Shown: positions 52,483 through 62,564 of the stretch, piece by piece
Position numbering within the stretch: position 1 is the first letter of the stretch
How the letters are laid out: each line of letters opens with the position of its first letter
Origin: Chitinophaga sp. MM2321
GTDB lineage: Bacteria; Bacteroidota; Bacteroidia; Chitinophagales; Chitinophagaceae
Direction of reading: 5' to 3'
Assembly: GCF_964033635.1 (NCBI RefSeq)
Contig: NZ_OZ035533.1
Span: forward strand, 1,302,001-1,366,000
DNA: 64,000 nt
Notes under the pieces: model-generated
What the model was told of the DNA's origin: nothing
The model's input: the letters and a program-made list of their open reading frames with translations, nothing else
Databases searched by the model: none
Program-made: the position numbers and the translations under genes

Positions 52483-53697
52483 TTATAAAAATTGTTGTTT
52501 ATAATCCAGTTTGAAACGGGTCAGATCGGCCGGGTATAACTTTTCACGCTTCCTTTCTTCTTCATAAATAACTTCGCCGAGGGCCTTCAGAAAGGGTTTC
52601 CCAGTTTCTTCAAAAGCCTGATGGTCATCTCCCAGAATTCCATCTTTGTTCACAAATATGCTGGCTGAAAGTAAGAACTCTGTATTACTGGCAAAATCTG
52701 TTACATAAGCCGTGTCCGTTAAAAATCCGTAAGCCCACCCTGTTTTATTAAAAACCCGGATGTGATCCGGTACCTGATGTGTTTTTTGTCCACCGAAAAG
52801 TAAAAATTTCGCATACGCCTGGAAAAACTGAGTGGTATCATATACCGGATCTATTGATTCTCCCGGGTATTGCGACATACAATGGTACAAAAAGTTGTAA
52901 TCATTATCTGTTAAACGGAAACCGTGATCTTTTGTTACAGCGGCCGGAAAAATTATGCTTTTCAGCATATCATGCAGATCGGTGAGGGGGAGCTTATTCC
53001 GGTGGGAGAAGTTCATGGGCGTATGTTCCAGCTCTCCCAGGTGATTGTAGTGTATACTCCCCACCAGGTCATGCCGCGGTGCAAACTGCAGGCTGCTGAT
53101 GGCTGCGGGCTGTTCATAGAGCAGGTGGTTCCCTTCTTTAAACCGGACGGCATTGGTATGCATATTAGCCTCCATGTGCAGGGGGATACCTACCCGGTGC
53201 CGGATCTGTGCAGACGTGTATCCCATCTCCCAGAGGCGTTGGTTAAAAGTTTCCTGTCCGATAAATTCATAGAGGCGGTTAAAAGCATCATTATCGCTGA
53301 CGAGGAATATTTTTTTGATATAATGAGAGATAGATGGTAGTTTGCCGGCCGCTGAATAATCGTGCAGTACACCCGGGTTGATACCCGGCAGGGGGCTGGT
53401 CAGCATCGTAGTATTGCGGTGTACCCCGGCCAATTGCAGATCATGCAGCTTTTCCAGTGCCAAAAGGGCGCCCGGAAGCTTTACCGTGGAGGCCGGATAA
53501 AAATAATTATCCGGATTTACACCAAAGTGAAAATCAGTAAAATGCGGCTGTTGCCGGGCATCCCGGTCTATACGGGTATAAATAATTTGTAAACGGTAGC
53601 CGGCCGGATCGCTGAATACCTTGCCCAGCCGGGCTTTGTGACTTTTTAGCAAAGCCGTCAGAAAATTATCTGTTACCGGATAATGTTGGGTTTGCAT
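52483..53697 (-). CDS. serine hydrolase, class A beta-lactamase/PBP-like
   Basis: A 404-residue protein with the three motifs of the fold: S-x-x-K in FYPASTVKLPGALLALEKL, S-D-N in FLVSDNDAFNRLYEF, and K-T-G in RVFNKTGWAYGF. The usual active site is complete. Length exceeds a beta-lactamase (about 290), so an outer-membrane or periplasmic PBP-like hydrolase is more likely than drug resistance. From the first ATG there is no signal peptide, but the frame continues upstream to 53769 as a hydrophobic stretch (LFLFLILFLCFTLS) that looks like one; no ATG, GTG or TTG precedes it. Confidence 0.88.
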   Translation of the reverse strand: MQTQHYPVTDNFLTALLKSHKARLGKVFSDPAGYRLQIIYTRIDRDARQQPHFTDFHFGVNPDNYFYPASTVKLPGALLALEKLHDLQLAGVHRNTTMLTSPLPGINPGVLHDYSAAGKLPSISHYIKKIFLVSDNDAFNRLYEFIGQETFNQRLWEMGYTSAQIRHRVGIPLHMEANMHTNAVRFKEGNHLLYEQPAAISSLQFAPRHDLVGSIHYNHLGELEHTPMNFSHRNKLPLTDLHDMLKSIIFPAAVTKDHGFRLTDNDYNFLYHCMSQYPGESIDPVYDTTQFFQAYAKFLLFGGQKTHQVPDHIRVFNKTGWAYGFLTDTAYVTDFASNTEFLLSASIFVNKDGILGDDHQAFEETGKPFLKALGEVIYEEERKREKLYPADLTRFKLDYKQQFL

Positions 53698-53764
53698 ATA
53701 TTTGTCGGTATTACTGAGTGTAAAGCAAAGAAATAATATTAGAAACAGGAATAAACCAGGATCG

Positions 53765-53772
53765 CAAATTTA
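53765..53772 (-). promoter_or_regulatory. -7 box TAAATTTG upstream of the serine hydrolase gene
   Basis: The complement reads TAAATTTG (TAnnTTTG). Its position predicts a transcript start near 53759, upstream of the hydrophobic in-frame stretch at 53704-53757. Confidence 0.5.
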
Positions 53773-53863
53773 GAAAAGATAGATGCCGATAGTCCCGCTA
53801 AGTCAACCATACATTGATTTTGCACCTCTTTTAACAAGGACTTTAATATATCAATTTAAATTC

Positions 53864-53871
53864 TATCTTTG
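53864..53871 (+). promoter_or_regulatory. -7 box TATCTTTG, secDF promoter
   Basis: TATCTTTG fits the consensus and is 42 bases before ATG 53914. TTTA, one base off TTTG, lies 18 bases upstream at 53842-53845. Confidence 0.65.
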
Positions 53872-53913
53872 CAACTCTTAAAATTTTTTTATTACAAACA
53901 CGAAACAAACAAC

Positions 53914-56900
53914 ATGCAACTAAAAGGACTGGTAAGATTTTTTGCCATCGCACTGATCCTTATCTCTTTGTACCAATTGTCCTTCACGTTTTTGGTGCGG
54001 AACTATGAGAAGAAGATAGAGCAGCAGGCCAAGACCGATGTGGCCAAACAATTCCCTACCGCAGAGCAAAAATATCCTGGTAACAAAGAACTCCAGGCTT
54101 TTTACGCTGACACGTTGACAGAATTCGTTAAACAAAGAAGACAAGGGATCGTGGATAGTACCAGCAACAAACAGATTGCAGGGTTTCCATGGTATGTAAC
54201 CTACAACAAGGCTAAAGAAAAAGAGTTGAATCTTGGACTTGACCTCGTAGGTGGCATGAACGTAGTACTGGAAGTAAGCGTTAACGATGTTATCAAGGCT
54301 TTATCCGGTCAATCTAAAGACCCTGCTTTCAACAAAGCACTGGAACTGGCAAACGAACGCAAAAAAGTAAACCAGGCTGATTTTGTTACTTTGTTCGGGC
54401 AAACATATGCGGAAGTGGCCCCCCAGGGTAAACTGGCAACCATCTTCGCAAATGCGTATCAGAAAGACATCACTTTCAATTCCTCCAATCAGCAGGTGCT
54501 GGACATGATTCGTAAAGAATCCCGTGCTGCCATCAAAAACACTTACATCGTACTGCAAAAACGTATCGATAAGTTTGGTGTGGCACAACCCAACATCAGC
54601 CTGGATGAAAACAAAGGACTTATTTCTGTTGAACTCGCCGGCGTTGACAATGCAGAACGTGTACGTAAATACTTACAGGCTACTGCCAACCTGGAATTCA
54701 GGGAAGTTTACAAAAATAGCCCCGAGTTTTTCCAGAATGTACTGAACCCGATGAACGAGGCAATCAGGAACTCTCTTGGTAATGCACCCACTCCTGTTGA
54801 TACAGCTAAACCTGCTGTAGCTGCTACTGCCGCTCCTGCGGATACCAGCAAAACAGGCAGCCTGAGTGATTACCTGGCGAAAGACAGCGGCAAAGGTGTA
54901 AAAACCGATACCGGCGCCAGTTCGCAGGAATTCCAGATCAAAGAACAGCAACGTCAAAACCCGCTGTTCATGGTATTATTCCCTAACATGGATCCGCAAT
55001 CAGGTACCCTGTACCCCAGCTCTTCCATCGGCAGGATCTTACCAAAAGATACCGCTACTTTCAACCGTTACCTGCACTTACCCGCTGTACAAAGCATTCT
55101 GCCTAAAGATGCGGTATTTGCATTCGGTCCGGAAAATAAAGAAGATAAATACGGTCCTTTAGCTGTATATGTGCTGAAAGTGAATCCTGCTAATCCTTCA
55201 CCCCGTGTAGCGGGCGACAGGATCGTGGATGCACGTCAGGATATGGATCAGAACAACCAGCCGGAAATCAGCATGACCATGGATAACGTGGGTGCCCATG
55301 AGTGGAAAAAACTCACCGGTGAACTGGCTCCGACCAATCCAAAAGATCCATCTACCTTAAACTTTGTGGCAGTAGTACTGGATAACATCGTTTATTCTGC
55401 ACCTTCTATTCAGGGCGAAATTGCCGGTGGCCGTTCTTCTATCAGTGGTAGCTTTACCATTGAAGAAGCAACCGATCTCGCAAACATCCTGAAATCAGGT
55501 AAAATGCCTGCACCTGCACAAATCGTACAGGAGCAGATCGTTGGACCTACCCTCGGTGCTGAATCTATCGCTGCCGGTGCCAAATCATTCATGATCTCTT
55601 TCGTGATCATCTTCGTACTCATGCTGGTTTACTACAACTCTGCCGGCTGGGTGGCGAATATCGCACTGATCCTGAACCTGCTGTTTACCTTCGGTATCCT
55701 GGCTTCGATGGGCGCTACGTTAACAATGGCCGGTATTGCCGGTCTGGTATTGACCATCGGTATGGCGGTAGATACAAACGTAATCATCTTCGAGAGGATC
55801 AAAGACGAACTTACACACGGTAAATCATACCCGGATGCCATTTCGCAAGGTTACAGACGCTCTTATGCACCTGTACTGGATGGTCACGTTACCTCCTTGC
55901 TGACGGCATTCATCCTGTTCTACTTCGGTTTAGGTCCTGTACTGGGCTTTGCTACCACACAGATCATAGGTTTGTTCCTGTCCCTGTTCTGTGGTATCCT
56001 GGTTTCACGTATGGTAACTGACTGGATGACCAAAAGAAAAAGACACTTTGAATATTTTACACCTATCTCCCGTAGAATATTCAAACACGCTTCTTTTGAC
56101 TTCGTAGGCAGACGTAAATATGCGTACATCATTTCCTTCTTTGTAATGGTGGCCGGTGCTTCTTCTTTCATTCATGGTTTTGATCATGGTATCGACTTCT
56201 CCGGAGGCCGTAGTTTCACGGTACGCTTTGAGCATCCGATGAATACCGACGATGTAAGAGCAACACTGAAGAAAGAATTTGATGCAGAACCCTTCGTGAA
56301 AACGATCGGTACTACCAACCAGCTTAACATCACGACTTCTTATAAGATCGAAGAGCAGAACCTGGAAGTGGATAAAGAAGTAACGGATAAACTGTACAAT
56401 GGTCTGAAGAAATATTATGATGCATCCGTAACACCGGAAGTATTTGTTTCCCGCTACATCATTGGATCACAAACGGTATCACCGACTATTTCCGATGACT
56501 TACGCGCAGGTGCTGTGAAAGCAACTATCCTGTCGCTCGTGGTGATCTTCCTGTACATCCTGTTGCGTTTCAACAAATGGCAGTATTCTATCGGTACTAT
56601 CTTCTCCCTGTTGCATGACGTAATGGTGGTGTTGGCTGTGTTCTCCTGGTGCAAATCTTTTGTACCGTTTACACTGGAAATTGACCAGCATTTCATTGCG
56701 GCTATCCTGACGGTGATCGGGTTCTCCATGAACGATACGGTAATCGTATTTGACAGGATCCGTGAAAACTTCCGCACAGGTGCGCATGGCAGAGACAGGG
56801 ATACTGTTATCAATAAAGCGATCAATGATACTTTGAGCCGTACTATTATGACGTCGCTCACCGTATTCCTGACCATCCTGGTACTGTTTATCTTTGGTGG

Positions 56901-57075
56901 TGAAGTAACCCGTGGTTTCGCCTTCGCAATGCTGATAGGTGTGGTTACAGGTACTTACTCCTCTATCTTTGTGGCAGCACCGGTACTGGTTGACTTTGAC
57001 AAAAAGAACCAGCTGTCTAATGAAAGCGATGCAGTAGCAGTTACACCGCAGAAAACAACTCCGGCTACCAAATAA
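53914..57075 (+). CDS. secDF: fused protein translocase subunit SecDF
   Basis: About 1053 residues from ATG 53914 (MQLKGLVRFFAIALILISLYQ). SecD and SecF are fused, as is usual in Bacteroidota. The SecD half has LNLGLDLVGGMNVVLEV, a long periplasmic insert (about 95-520) and the GMAVDTNVIIFERIKDEL membrane motif. The SecF half has HGIDFSGGRSFTVRF and GFSMNDTVIVFDRIRENF. It uses the proton gradient to help protein export with SecYEG. YajC lies 1.2 kb away. A terminator follows. Confidence 0.97.
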   Translation: MQLKGLVRFFAIALILISLYQLSFTFLVRNYEKKIEQQAKTDVAKQFPTAEQKYPGNKELQAFYADTLTEFVKQRRQGIVDSTSNKQIAGFPWYVTYNKAKEKELNLGLDLVGGMNVVLEVSVNDVIKALSGQSKDPAFNKALELANERKKVNQADFVTLFGQTYAEVAPQGKLATIFANAYQKDITFNSSNQQVLDMIRKESRAAIKNTYIVLQKRIDKFGVAQPNISLDENKGLISVELAGVDNAERVRKYLQATANLEFREVYKNSPEFFQNVLNPMNEAIRNSLGNAPTPVDTAKPAVAATAAPADTSKTGSLSDYLAKDSGKGVKTDTGASSQEFQIKEQQRQNPLFMVLFPNMDPQSGTLYPSSSIGRILPKDTATFNRYLHLPAVQSILPKDAVFAFGPENKEDKYGPLAVYVLKVNPANPSPRVAGDRIVDARQDMDQNNQPEISMTMDNVGAHEWKKLTGELAPTNPKDPSTLNFVAVVLDNIVYSAPSIQGEIAGGRSSISGSFTIEEATDLANILKSGKMPAPAQIVQEQIVGPTLGAESIAAGAKSFMISFVIIFVLMLVYYNSAGWVANIALILNLLFTFGILASMGATLTMAGIAGLVLTIGMAVDTNVIIFERIKDELTHGKSYPDAISQGYRRSYAPVLDGHVTSLLTAFILFYFGLGPVLGFATTQIIGLFLSLFCGILVSRMVTDWMTKRKRHFEYFTPISRRIFKHASFDFVGRRKYAYIISFFVMVAGASSFIHGFDHGIDFSGGRSFTVRFEHPMNTDDVRATLKKEFDAEPFVKTIGTTNQLNITTSYKIEEQNLEVDKEVTDKLYNGLKKYYDASVTPEVFVSRYIIGSQTVSPTISDDLRAGAVKATILSLVVIFLYILLRFNKWQYSIGTIFSLLHDVMVVLAVFSWCKSFVPFTLEIDQHFIAAILTVIGFSMNDTVIVFDRIRENFRTGAHGRDRDTVINKAINDTLSRTIMTSLTVFLTILVLFIFGGEVTRGFAFAMLIGVVTGTYSSIFVAAPVLVDFDKKNQLSNESDAVAVTPQKTTPATK

Positions 57076-57103
57076 GTGAGATAACTGAAATAATGTTTGA
57101 TAA

Positions 57104-57136
57104 AAAAAACCTCCCGGATTATCCGGGAGGTTTTTT
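57104..57136. terminator. bidirectional intrinsic terminator
   Basis: The GC core ACCTCCCGGA pairs with TCCGGGAGGT and the stem extends through the flanking A and T runs to 15 bp around a 3-base loop. It serves secDF and the convergent IscA-like gene. Confidence 0.92.
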
Positions 57137-57169
57137 ATTTCTATAATATTTTTTTGATAATCAGTTCAA

Positions 57170-57469
57170 TCATCCCCGGTTGTTGAATACAAACCCGCGC
57201 GCATCGGGTGTTTCCTGGTAGTCTATTTCCATTCCCATGAGGTATATGCCATGTGCTTTTTTCATAATGACCGGTATGCCGGAAACCTCGAACAGGTCAT
57301 CGTCTTCCATGCGTGCATCAAAGCCCAGCATGTAGGCTACGCCTGCGCAACCGCCTCCTTTAACGCCTACCCGCAGGTAGGGCGCTTCCGTAGTGCCCTG
57401 TAAGAGCTTTGTTAGTTCAGCAACGGCGTTGGCGGTAAGTTGTACAGGAGCAATGACGCCAGTATCCAT
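57170..57469 (-). CDS. IscA/HesB-like iron-sulfur accessory protein, C-terminal cysteines missing
   Basis: A 99-residue HesB-fold protein. PYLRVGVKGGGCAGVAYMLGFD carries the first cluster cysteine, and IYLMGMEIDYQETPDARGFVFNN matches the family up to the usual CGCG. The reading frame then stops (N-N-R-G-stop), so the two C-terminal cysteines (CGC) are absent, and the downstream bases in other frames do not restore them. It may be a degenerate or specialised carrier. Its own TAACTTTG box lies 17 bases upstream. Confidence 0.9.
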   Translation of the reverse strand: MDTGVIAPVQLTANAVAELTKLLQGTTEAPYLRVGVKGGGCAGVAYMLGFDARMEDDDLFEVSGIPVIMKKAHGIYLMGMEIDYQETPDARGFVFNNRG

Positions 57470-57485
57470 AATCCTTAAGTTTCAC

Positions 57486-57493
57486 CAAAGTTA
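57486..57493 (-). promoter_or_regulatory. -7 box TAACTTTG for the IscA-like gene
   Basis: The complement reads TAACTTTG, 17 bases upstream of the start at 57469, leaving a leader of about 10 bases. No -33 match. Confidence 0.5.
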
Positions 57494-57556
57494 GGCAAAA
57501 CGGTGCGGAAAAGGCTGGCTGCTATCCGGGAGGTAACCCGGCGGGGGAGTAGATAT

Positions 57557-58156
57557 TCAGGTGCCGGCTGCAAGTTGCAGTAGCTTTTCGTGGAGTGCGA
57601 GGACTTGCGGGATCACCATTTCCTGCTCATCATTCTGAATAACGTAGTCGCATAAACGCATTTTTATTTTTTCGTCTATTTGCTTATAAATGCGTGCCAG
57701 TACGTCATTACGTGATATGTTGTCACGTTTCATTACCCGGTGTACCCGCAGGGGTTGCGGTGCATATACACCGATTACTTTGTCGAGATGATGGAAAGAT
57801 TCGGTTTCAAAGAGGAGGGCGGCTTCTTTGAGTACATAGGGGGTGGTTTGCTGACTGGCCCAGGCATCGGAATCACGGATCGTAGCCGGATGTACCAGGG
57901 AGTTAAGCAAAGCCAGTTTATCCTTGTCGTTGAAAACGATATTTCCCAGGTACTTACGGTTTAAAGTACCCTGGCTGTCATATACCTCCGCGCCGAAATG
58001 TTTTTTTACTTCAGCCGCCAGTGCAGCATCTCTTACCAGGATATCCTTGGCCCTGTCATCTGCATAATATACGGGGATCCCCAATAATTCAAATACTTTG
58101 CTGACTGTGGTTTTTCCGGAGCCGATACCGCCTGTGATTCCAATCTTTAACATCAT
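57557..58156 (-). CDS. coaE: dephospho-CoA kinase
   Basis: A 199-residue kinase with P-loop GITGGIGSGKTTVSKVF at the N-terminus, YYADDRAKDILV, and the HPATIRD and LLFETESFHHLDKVIGVYAP segments typical of CoaE. It carries out the last step of CoA synthesis. ATG 58153 is equivalent. It is downstream of yajC, separated by a terminator. Confidence 0.96.
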   Translation of the reverse strand: MMLKIGITGGIGSGKTTVSKVFELLGIPVYYADDRAKDILVRDAALAAEVKKHFGAEVYDSQGTLNRKYLGNIVFNDKDKLALLNSLVHPATIRDSDAWASQQTTPYVLKEAALLFETESFHHLDKVIGVYAPQPLRVHRVMKRDNISRNDVLARIYKQIDEKIKMRLCDYVIQNDEQEMVIPQVLALHEKLLQLAAGT

Positions 58157-58211
58157 GACCTGATTTAAATAAAATTACGATCTGGATGAAGGTAACCGGT
58201 TCAAAATATAT

Positions 58212-58247
58212 AAAAAAATCCCGGACTGCAAGGCCCGGGATCTTTTT
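58212..58247. terminator. bidirectional terminator between yajC and coaE
   Basis: ATCCCGG (58218-58224) pairs with CCGGGAT (58235-58241), preceded by an A7 run and followed by TCTTTTTT. On the minus strand it ends the nusB-DUF1573-yajC unit. Confidence 0.85.
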
Positions 58248-58265
58248 TATAAACTTTAAAATCAT

Positions 58266-58604
58266 TTATTTGGTTTCAGCTGCTTTCTGTTGTGCAGTAG
58301 TGTATTCCATGCTGATAGAAGAACGTTCGATGGTGAAGTTTGTGCCTGGGCTAACTTCCATCAGAACAGTATTGTTATCATTCATTTTTTTCACTTTACC
58401 GTGAATACCAGCGATGGTAACAATTTTATCACCTTCTTTCAGGTTATCGATAAATTGCTTCTGTAATTTAGCTTTTTTAGTCTGTGGGCGGATCATAAAG
58501 AGCCACATTACCACGATCATACCACCAAAAAACAGGATGGAGACGGTTGGGTTACTCCCTTGACCACCAGAAGGTCCCATCAATAAAATGTTCAGCATGT
58601 TCAT
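58266..58604 (-). CDS. yajC: preprotein translocase subunit YajC
   Basis: A 112-residue protein with one transmembrane helix (VSILFFGGMIVVMWLFMI) followed by RPQTKKAKLQKQFIDNLKEGDKIVTIAGIHGKV, the YajC signature. It binds SecDF in the inner membrane. The gene follows DUF1573 in a nusB-DUF1573-yajC arrangement. Confidence 0.95.
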   Translation of the reverse strand: MNMLNILLMGPSGGQGSNPTVSILFFGGMIVVMWLFMIRPQTKKAKLQKQFIDNLKEGDKIVTIAGIHGKVKKMNDNNTVLMEVSPGTNFTIERSSISMEYTTAQQKAAETK

Positions 58605-58641
58605 CTATACTTGATTTAAGCGTTTGTTTAATAATTGAATC

Positions 58642-59088
58642 TTATTTAGTAATGATATTGCATTGTATTTTCGGGCCTATGATATAGCCACCGCCATCAT
58701 TTGTTTTGATGGAGATTTCTTTTTCGGTATAGCCCGATTTACCATGACTGTCAAAGATCACCTTCATATAGCCGGATTCTCCGGGTTTGAGCGGTGCTTT
58801 GGGCCATTCCGGTACGGTGCATCCACAGCTGGAAACGGCATCTTCAATGAGCAGTTCTTTTGTACCGGTGTTGGTGAATTTAAAAGAATACTCCACTTTT
58901 TCGCCTTGCGCAATTTCACCAAAGTTATGCACCTTTTCTTCAAAAGTCATCACGGGTTTTTGACCGGGATCACTATTGGCGCCGGGAGCCGGCTGACTGG
59001 CTGAAGAAACCTTTTCCGTGGCTGCCTGGTTATTGCAGGCTGCGAAGAAAAGGGTACCACAGGTAAGGAGACATAACAGAGTTTTCAT
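58642..59088 (-). CDS. DUF1573 family lipoprotein
   Basis: About 148 residues from ATG 59088 (MKTLLCLLTCGTLFFAACNN lipoprotein signal). The Ig-like DUF1573 domain shows EKVHNFGEIAQGEKVEYSFKF, LIEDAVSSCGCTVPEWPKAP and PGESGYMKVIFDS. Such proteins occur between nusB and yajC in many Bacteroidota; role unknown. Confidence 0.93.
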   Translation of the reverse strand: MKTLLCLLTCGTLFFAACNNQAATEKVSSASQPAPGANSDPGQKPVMTFEEKVHNFGEIAQGEKVEYSFKFTNTGTKELLIEDAVSSCGCTVPEWPKAPLKPGESGYMKVIFDSHGKSGYTEKEISIKTNDGGGYIIGPKIQCNIITK

Positions 59089-59127
59089 GCGTGACAAGCT
59101 ATTTTGTCGTAAAAATAATTTTTTTCT

Positions 59128-60057
59128 TTATTTTTTTGGACGTTCCTGTTTCTGTATCAATGCTTCTTTCTCCAGGTCTTTCAGGATGTTATCCAGGATA
59201 CCATTGATGAATTGACCGCTTTGTGGCGTGCTGTAAGCTTTTGCCAGGTCTATATATTCATTGATGGTTACTTTGGTAGGGATGGTAGGGAAGTAGAGAA
59301 ATTCGCAAACCCCCATTTCCATCAGTAACATATCTACCGCCGCAATACGTTCCGGATCCCAGTTCTGCAGTTTGGGCGTGATGAGTTCCAGGCAATATTC
59401 CTTTTTATCAATAACTGTCAGCAGCAGTTCCCTGGCGTAATCCAGCTTTTCTTTGCTGATCAGTTGCAGGAAATTGAAGAGATGAGGTTTGTTGAAATAA
59501 TTACCGACCAGGATCGCCATCATTTCTTCATCATCGTTCCAGTGAAGGAAAGCATCTTCCATATGCTGGAGGAACAGCTCATTTTTTGCCAGTATTTCTT
59601 TATAGATAAATTCCAGTAATTCTTTTTCTCCGGATTTAGAGCGGCTTTCATCGGCTATATATGTCTTATAGACTTCTGTAGCTGTCAGCATGTTGTAAAG
59701 CTTTCTTACCAGGTCGTTGTCTGCCAGCGGGCGCATTTTCCACTGTTCAAGATTTACCTGGAAGCCTTTATCGCTTTTAATCTGGTAGATGAACTCATTG
59801 CCTGCAATTTTCGTATTCACCTGTAGGTCCGCAGCGGAAGGTAAGTGTTTGGATGCGCGGGCCTGGGCGTCAATTTCTGCATATTGCGCCACCTGTACTA
59901 CTGAATAAAGTAAGTAAGTAAAGATCTGGCAGGTTTGGTCCAGCTTTTCATTTAAAAGTCTGGTGGCCGTGCCTGGCTTAATATTGCTTTGCTCCATCGT
60001 TTCCAGGGCATAAAGTGTTTGCATCACTTTCACCCGGATATTTCTTCTACTGATCAT
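59128..60057 (-). CDS. nusB: NusB family transcription antitermination factor, extended form
   Basis: A 309-residue protein, more than twice the usual 140. The start SRRNIRVKVMQTLYALE matches NusB, and the C-terminal part (AVDMLLMEMGVCEFLYF, TKVTINEYIDLAKAYSTPQSGQFINGILDNI) is the NusB RNA-binding helical domain. A long helical insert lies between, as in other Bacteroidota. It acts in rRNA antitermination with NusE. Confidence 0.94.
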   Translation of the reverse strand: MISRRNIRVKVMQTLYALETMEQSNIKPGTATRLLNEKLDQTCQIFTYLLYSVVQVAQYAEIDAQARASKHLPSAADLQVNTKIAGNEFIYQIKSDKGFQVNLEQWKMRPLADNDLVRKLYNMLTATEVYKTYIADESRSKSGEKELLEFIYKEILAKNELFLQHMEDAFLHWNDDEEMMAILVGNYFNKPHLFNFLQLISKEKLDYARELLLTVIDKKEYCLELITPKLQNWDPERIAAVDMLLMEMGVCEFLYFPTIPTKVTINEYIDLAKAYSTPQSGQFINGILDNILKDLEKEALIQKQERPKK

Positions 60058-60085
60058 CGTATAAAAAAGAACTGGTATAAGGGCG

Positions 60086-60093
60086 CAAAACTA
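60086..60093 (-). promoter_or_regulatory. -7 box TAGTTTTG for the nusB operon
   Basis: The complement reads TAGTTTTG, 29 bases before ATG 60057. No -33 TTTG at the usual distance. Confidence 0.45.
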
Positions 60094-60110
60094 GACAAAA
60101 ATTTTGAGAT

Positions 60111-60237
60111 TTGATGATTTGGTTATTTTGATATTTTGACGCGATGCCCTACCCACTTTTGTATTTATCATGACTTCGGTAACAACTGATTGCCGCCAAA
60201 AACAAATAGTAAAATATCTAAATATCTAAATCAAAAA
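60111..60237. repeat. imperfect A/T-rich inverted repeat upstream of groES
   Basis: The word pattern TTGATGATTTGGTTATTTTG (60111-60130) plus ATATTTT is roughly the reverse complement of 60211-60237 (AAAATATCTAAATATCTAAA and onwards), with about 21 of 27 positions matching. The 73-base middle section is less A/T-rich. It resembles the perfect repeats elsewhere in this window. The rest of 60058-60402 holds the candidate promoters only. Confidence 0.65.
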
Positions 60238-60301
60238 ATGATTTCCTGTCATTTTTTCCTGTTGCTTGTCATAATTTGTCAGTTACAAAAGCATACATTG
60301 C

Positions 60302-60318
60302 ATTTGCAATCTGCAAAT
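60302..60318 (+). promoter_or_regulatory. inverted repeat ATTTGCA-ATC-TGCAAAT in the groES leader
   Basis: Two exact 7-base arms around ATC lie 85 bases before groES. No CIRCE element (TTAGCACTC-N9-GAGTGCTAA) is present. The site overlaps sequences resembling a weak -7 box (CAAATTTG), so it could be an operator; unproven. Confidence 0.4.
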
Positions 60319-60402
60319 TTGGCTAGAAAAGGCCATTGGCATAATTCTCGTGGACGGGAAGGAGCAAACATAAAATCAACTACGTCTTAAATAAAAACTA
60401 CT

Positions 60403-60684
60403 ATGGCTAAGAAATTAAGTATTAAACCTTTAGCTGACAGGGTAATCGTGAAACCTGCAGCAGCAGAAGAGAAAACAGCTGGCGGTATCATTATTCCGGA
60501 TACTGCAAAAGAAAAACCTGTTAAGGGCACCGTAGTGGCCGCCGGTCCTGGTAAAAAAGATGAGCCCATCACGGTTAAAGTAGGCGATACCGTACTGTAC
60601 GGTAAATACTCCGGTCAGGAACTGCCTATCGATGGAGAAGATTTCCTGATCATGCGGGAATCTGATATCCTGGCGATCGTTTAA
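60403..60684 (+). CDS. groS: co-chaperonin GroES
   Basis: A 93-residue protein of normal length. [37 protein letters not shown] contains the mobile loop, and [25 protein letters not shown] closes the barrel. It caps GroEL. The groEL gene starts 95 bases later and is probably in the same operon. Confidence 0.97.
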   Translation: MAKKLSIKPLADRVIVKPAAAEEKTAGGIIIPDTAKEKPVKGTVVAAGPGKKDEPITVKVGDTVLYGKYSGQELPIDGEDFLIMRESDILAIV

Positions 60685-60764
60685 GCACAACGCAATACAG
60701 GATAACACATTTATTTTAATCAAAAATATCCGGTTGGGATAATACTCAATTGACGAACATTTAA

Positions 60765-62417
<1,653 letters not shown>

Positions 62418-62438
62418 TCATCTATATTATTATCATAG

Positions 62439-62476
62439 AAAACTCCTGCAGGCTTATGCCTGTCAGGAGTTTTTTT
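62439..62476 (+). terminator. intrinsic terminator after groEL
   Basis: AAAACTCCTGCAGGC pairs with GCCTG-CAGGAGTTTT around TTAT, with a single T bulge. A run of T closes it. Confidence 0.9.
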
Positions 62477-62564
62477 ATACAGAAATATCTGTACAACTGT
62501 AACTTTACAGGCCACCCTCCGTTAAATAAACGGTACAGCCGTGACCGACCATAAAATATTGCAG

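Noticed and set aside
52483..53697. Antibiotic-resistance beta-lactamase
   Set aside because: The S-x-x-K, S-D-N and K-T-G motifs fit the wider PBP-like serine hydrolase group, and at over 400 residues it is far longer than a class A beta-lactamase (about 290).
60302..60318. CIRCE heat-shock operator upstream of groES
   Set aside because: The arms do not match TTAGCACTC/GAGTGCTAA; only a different inverted repeat is present.
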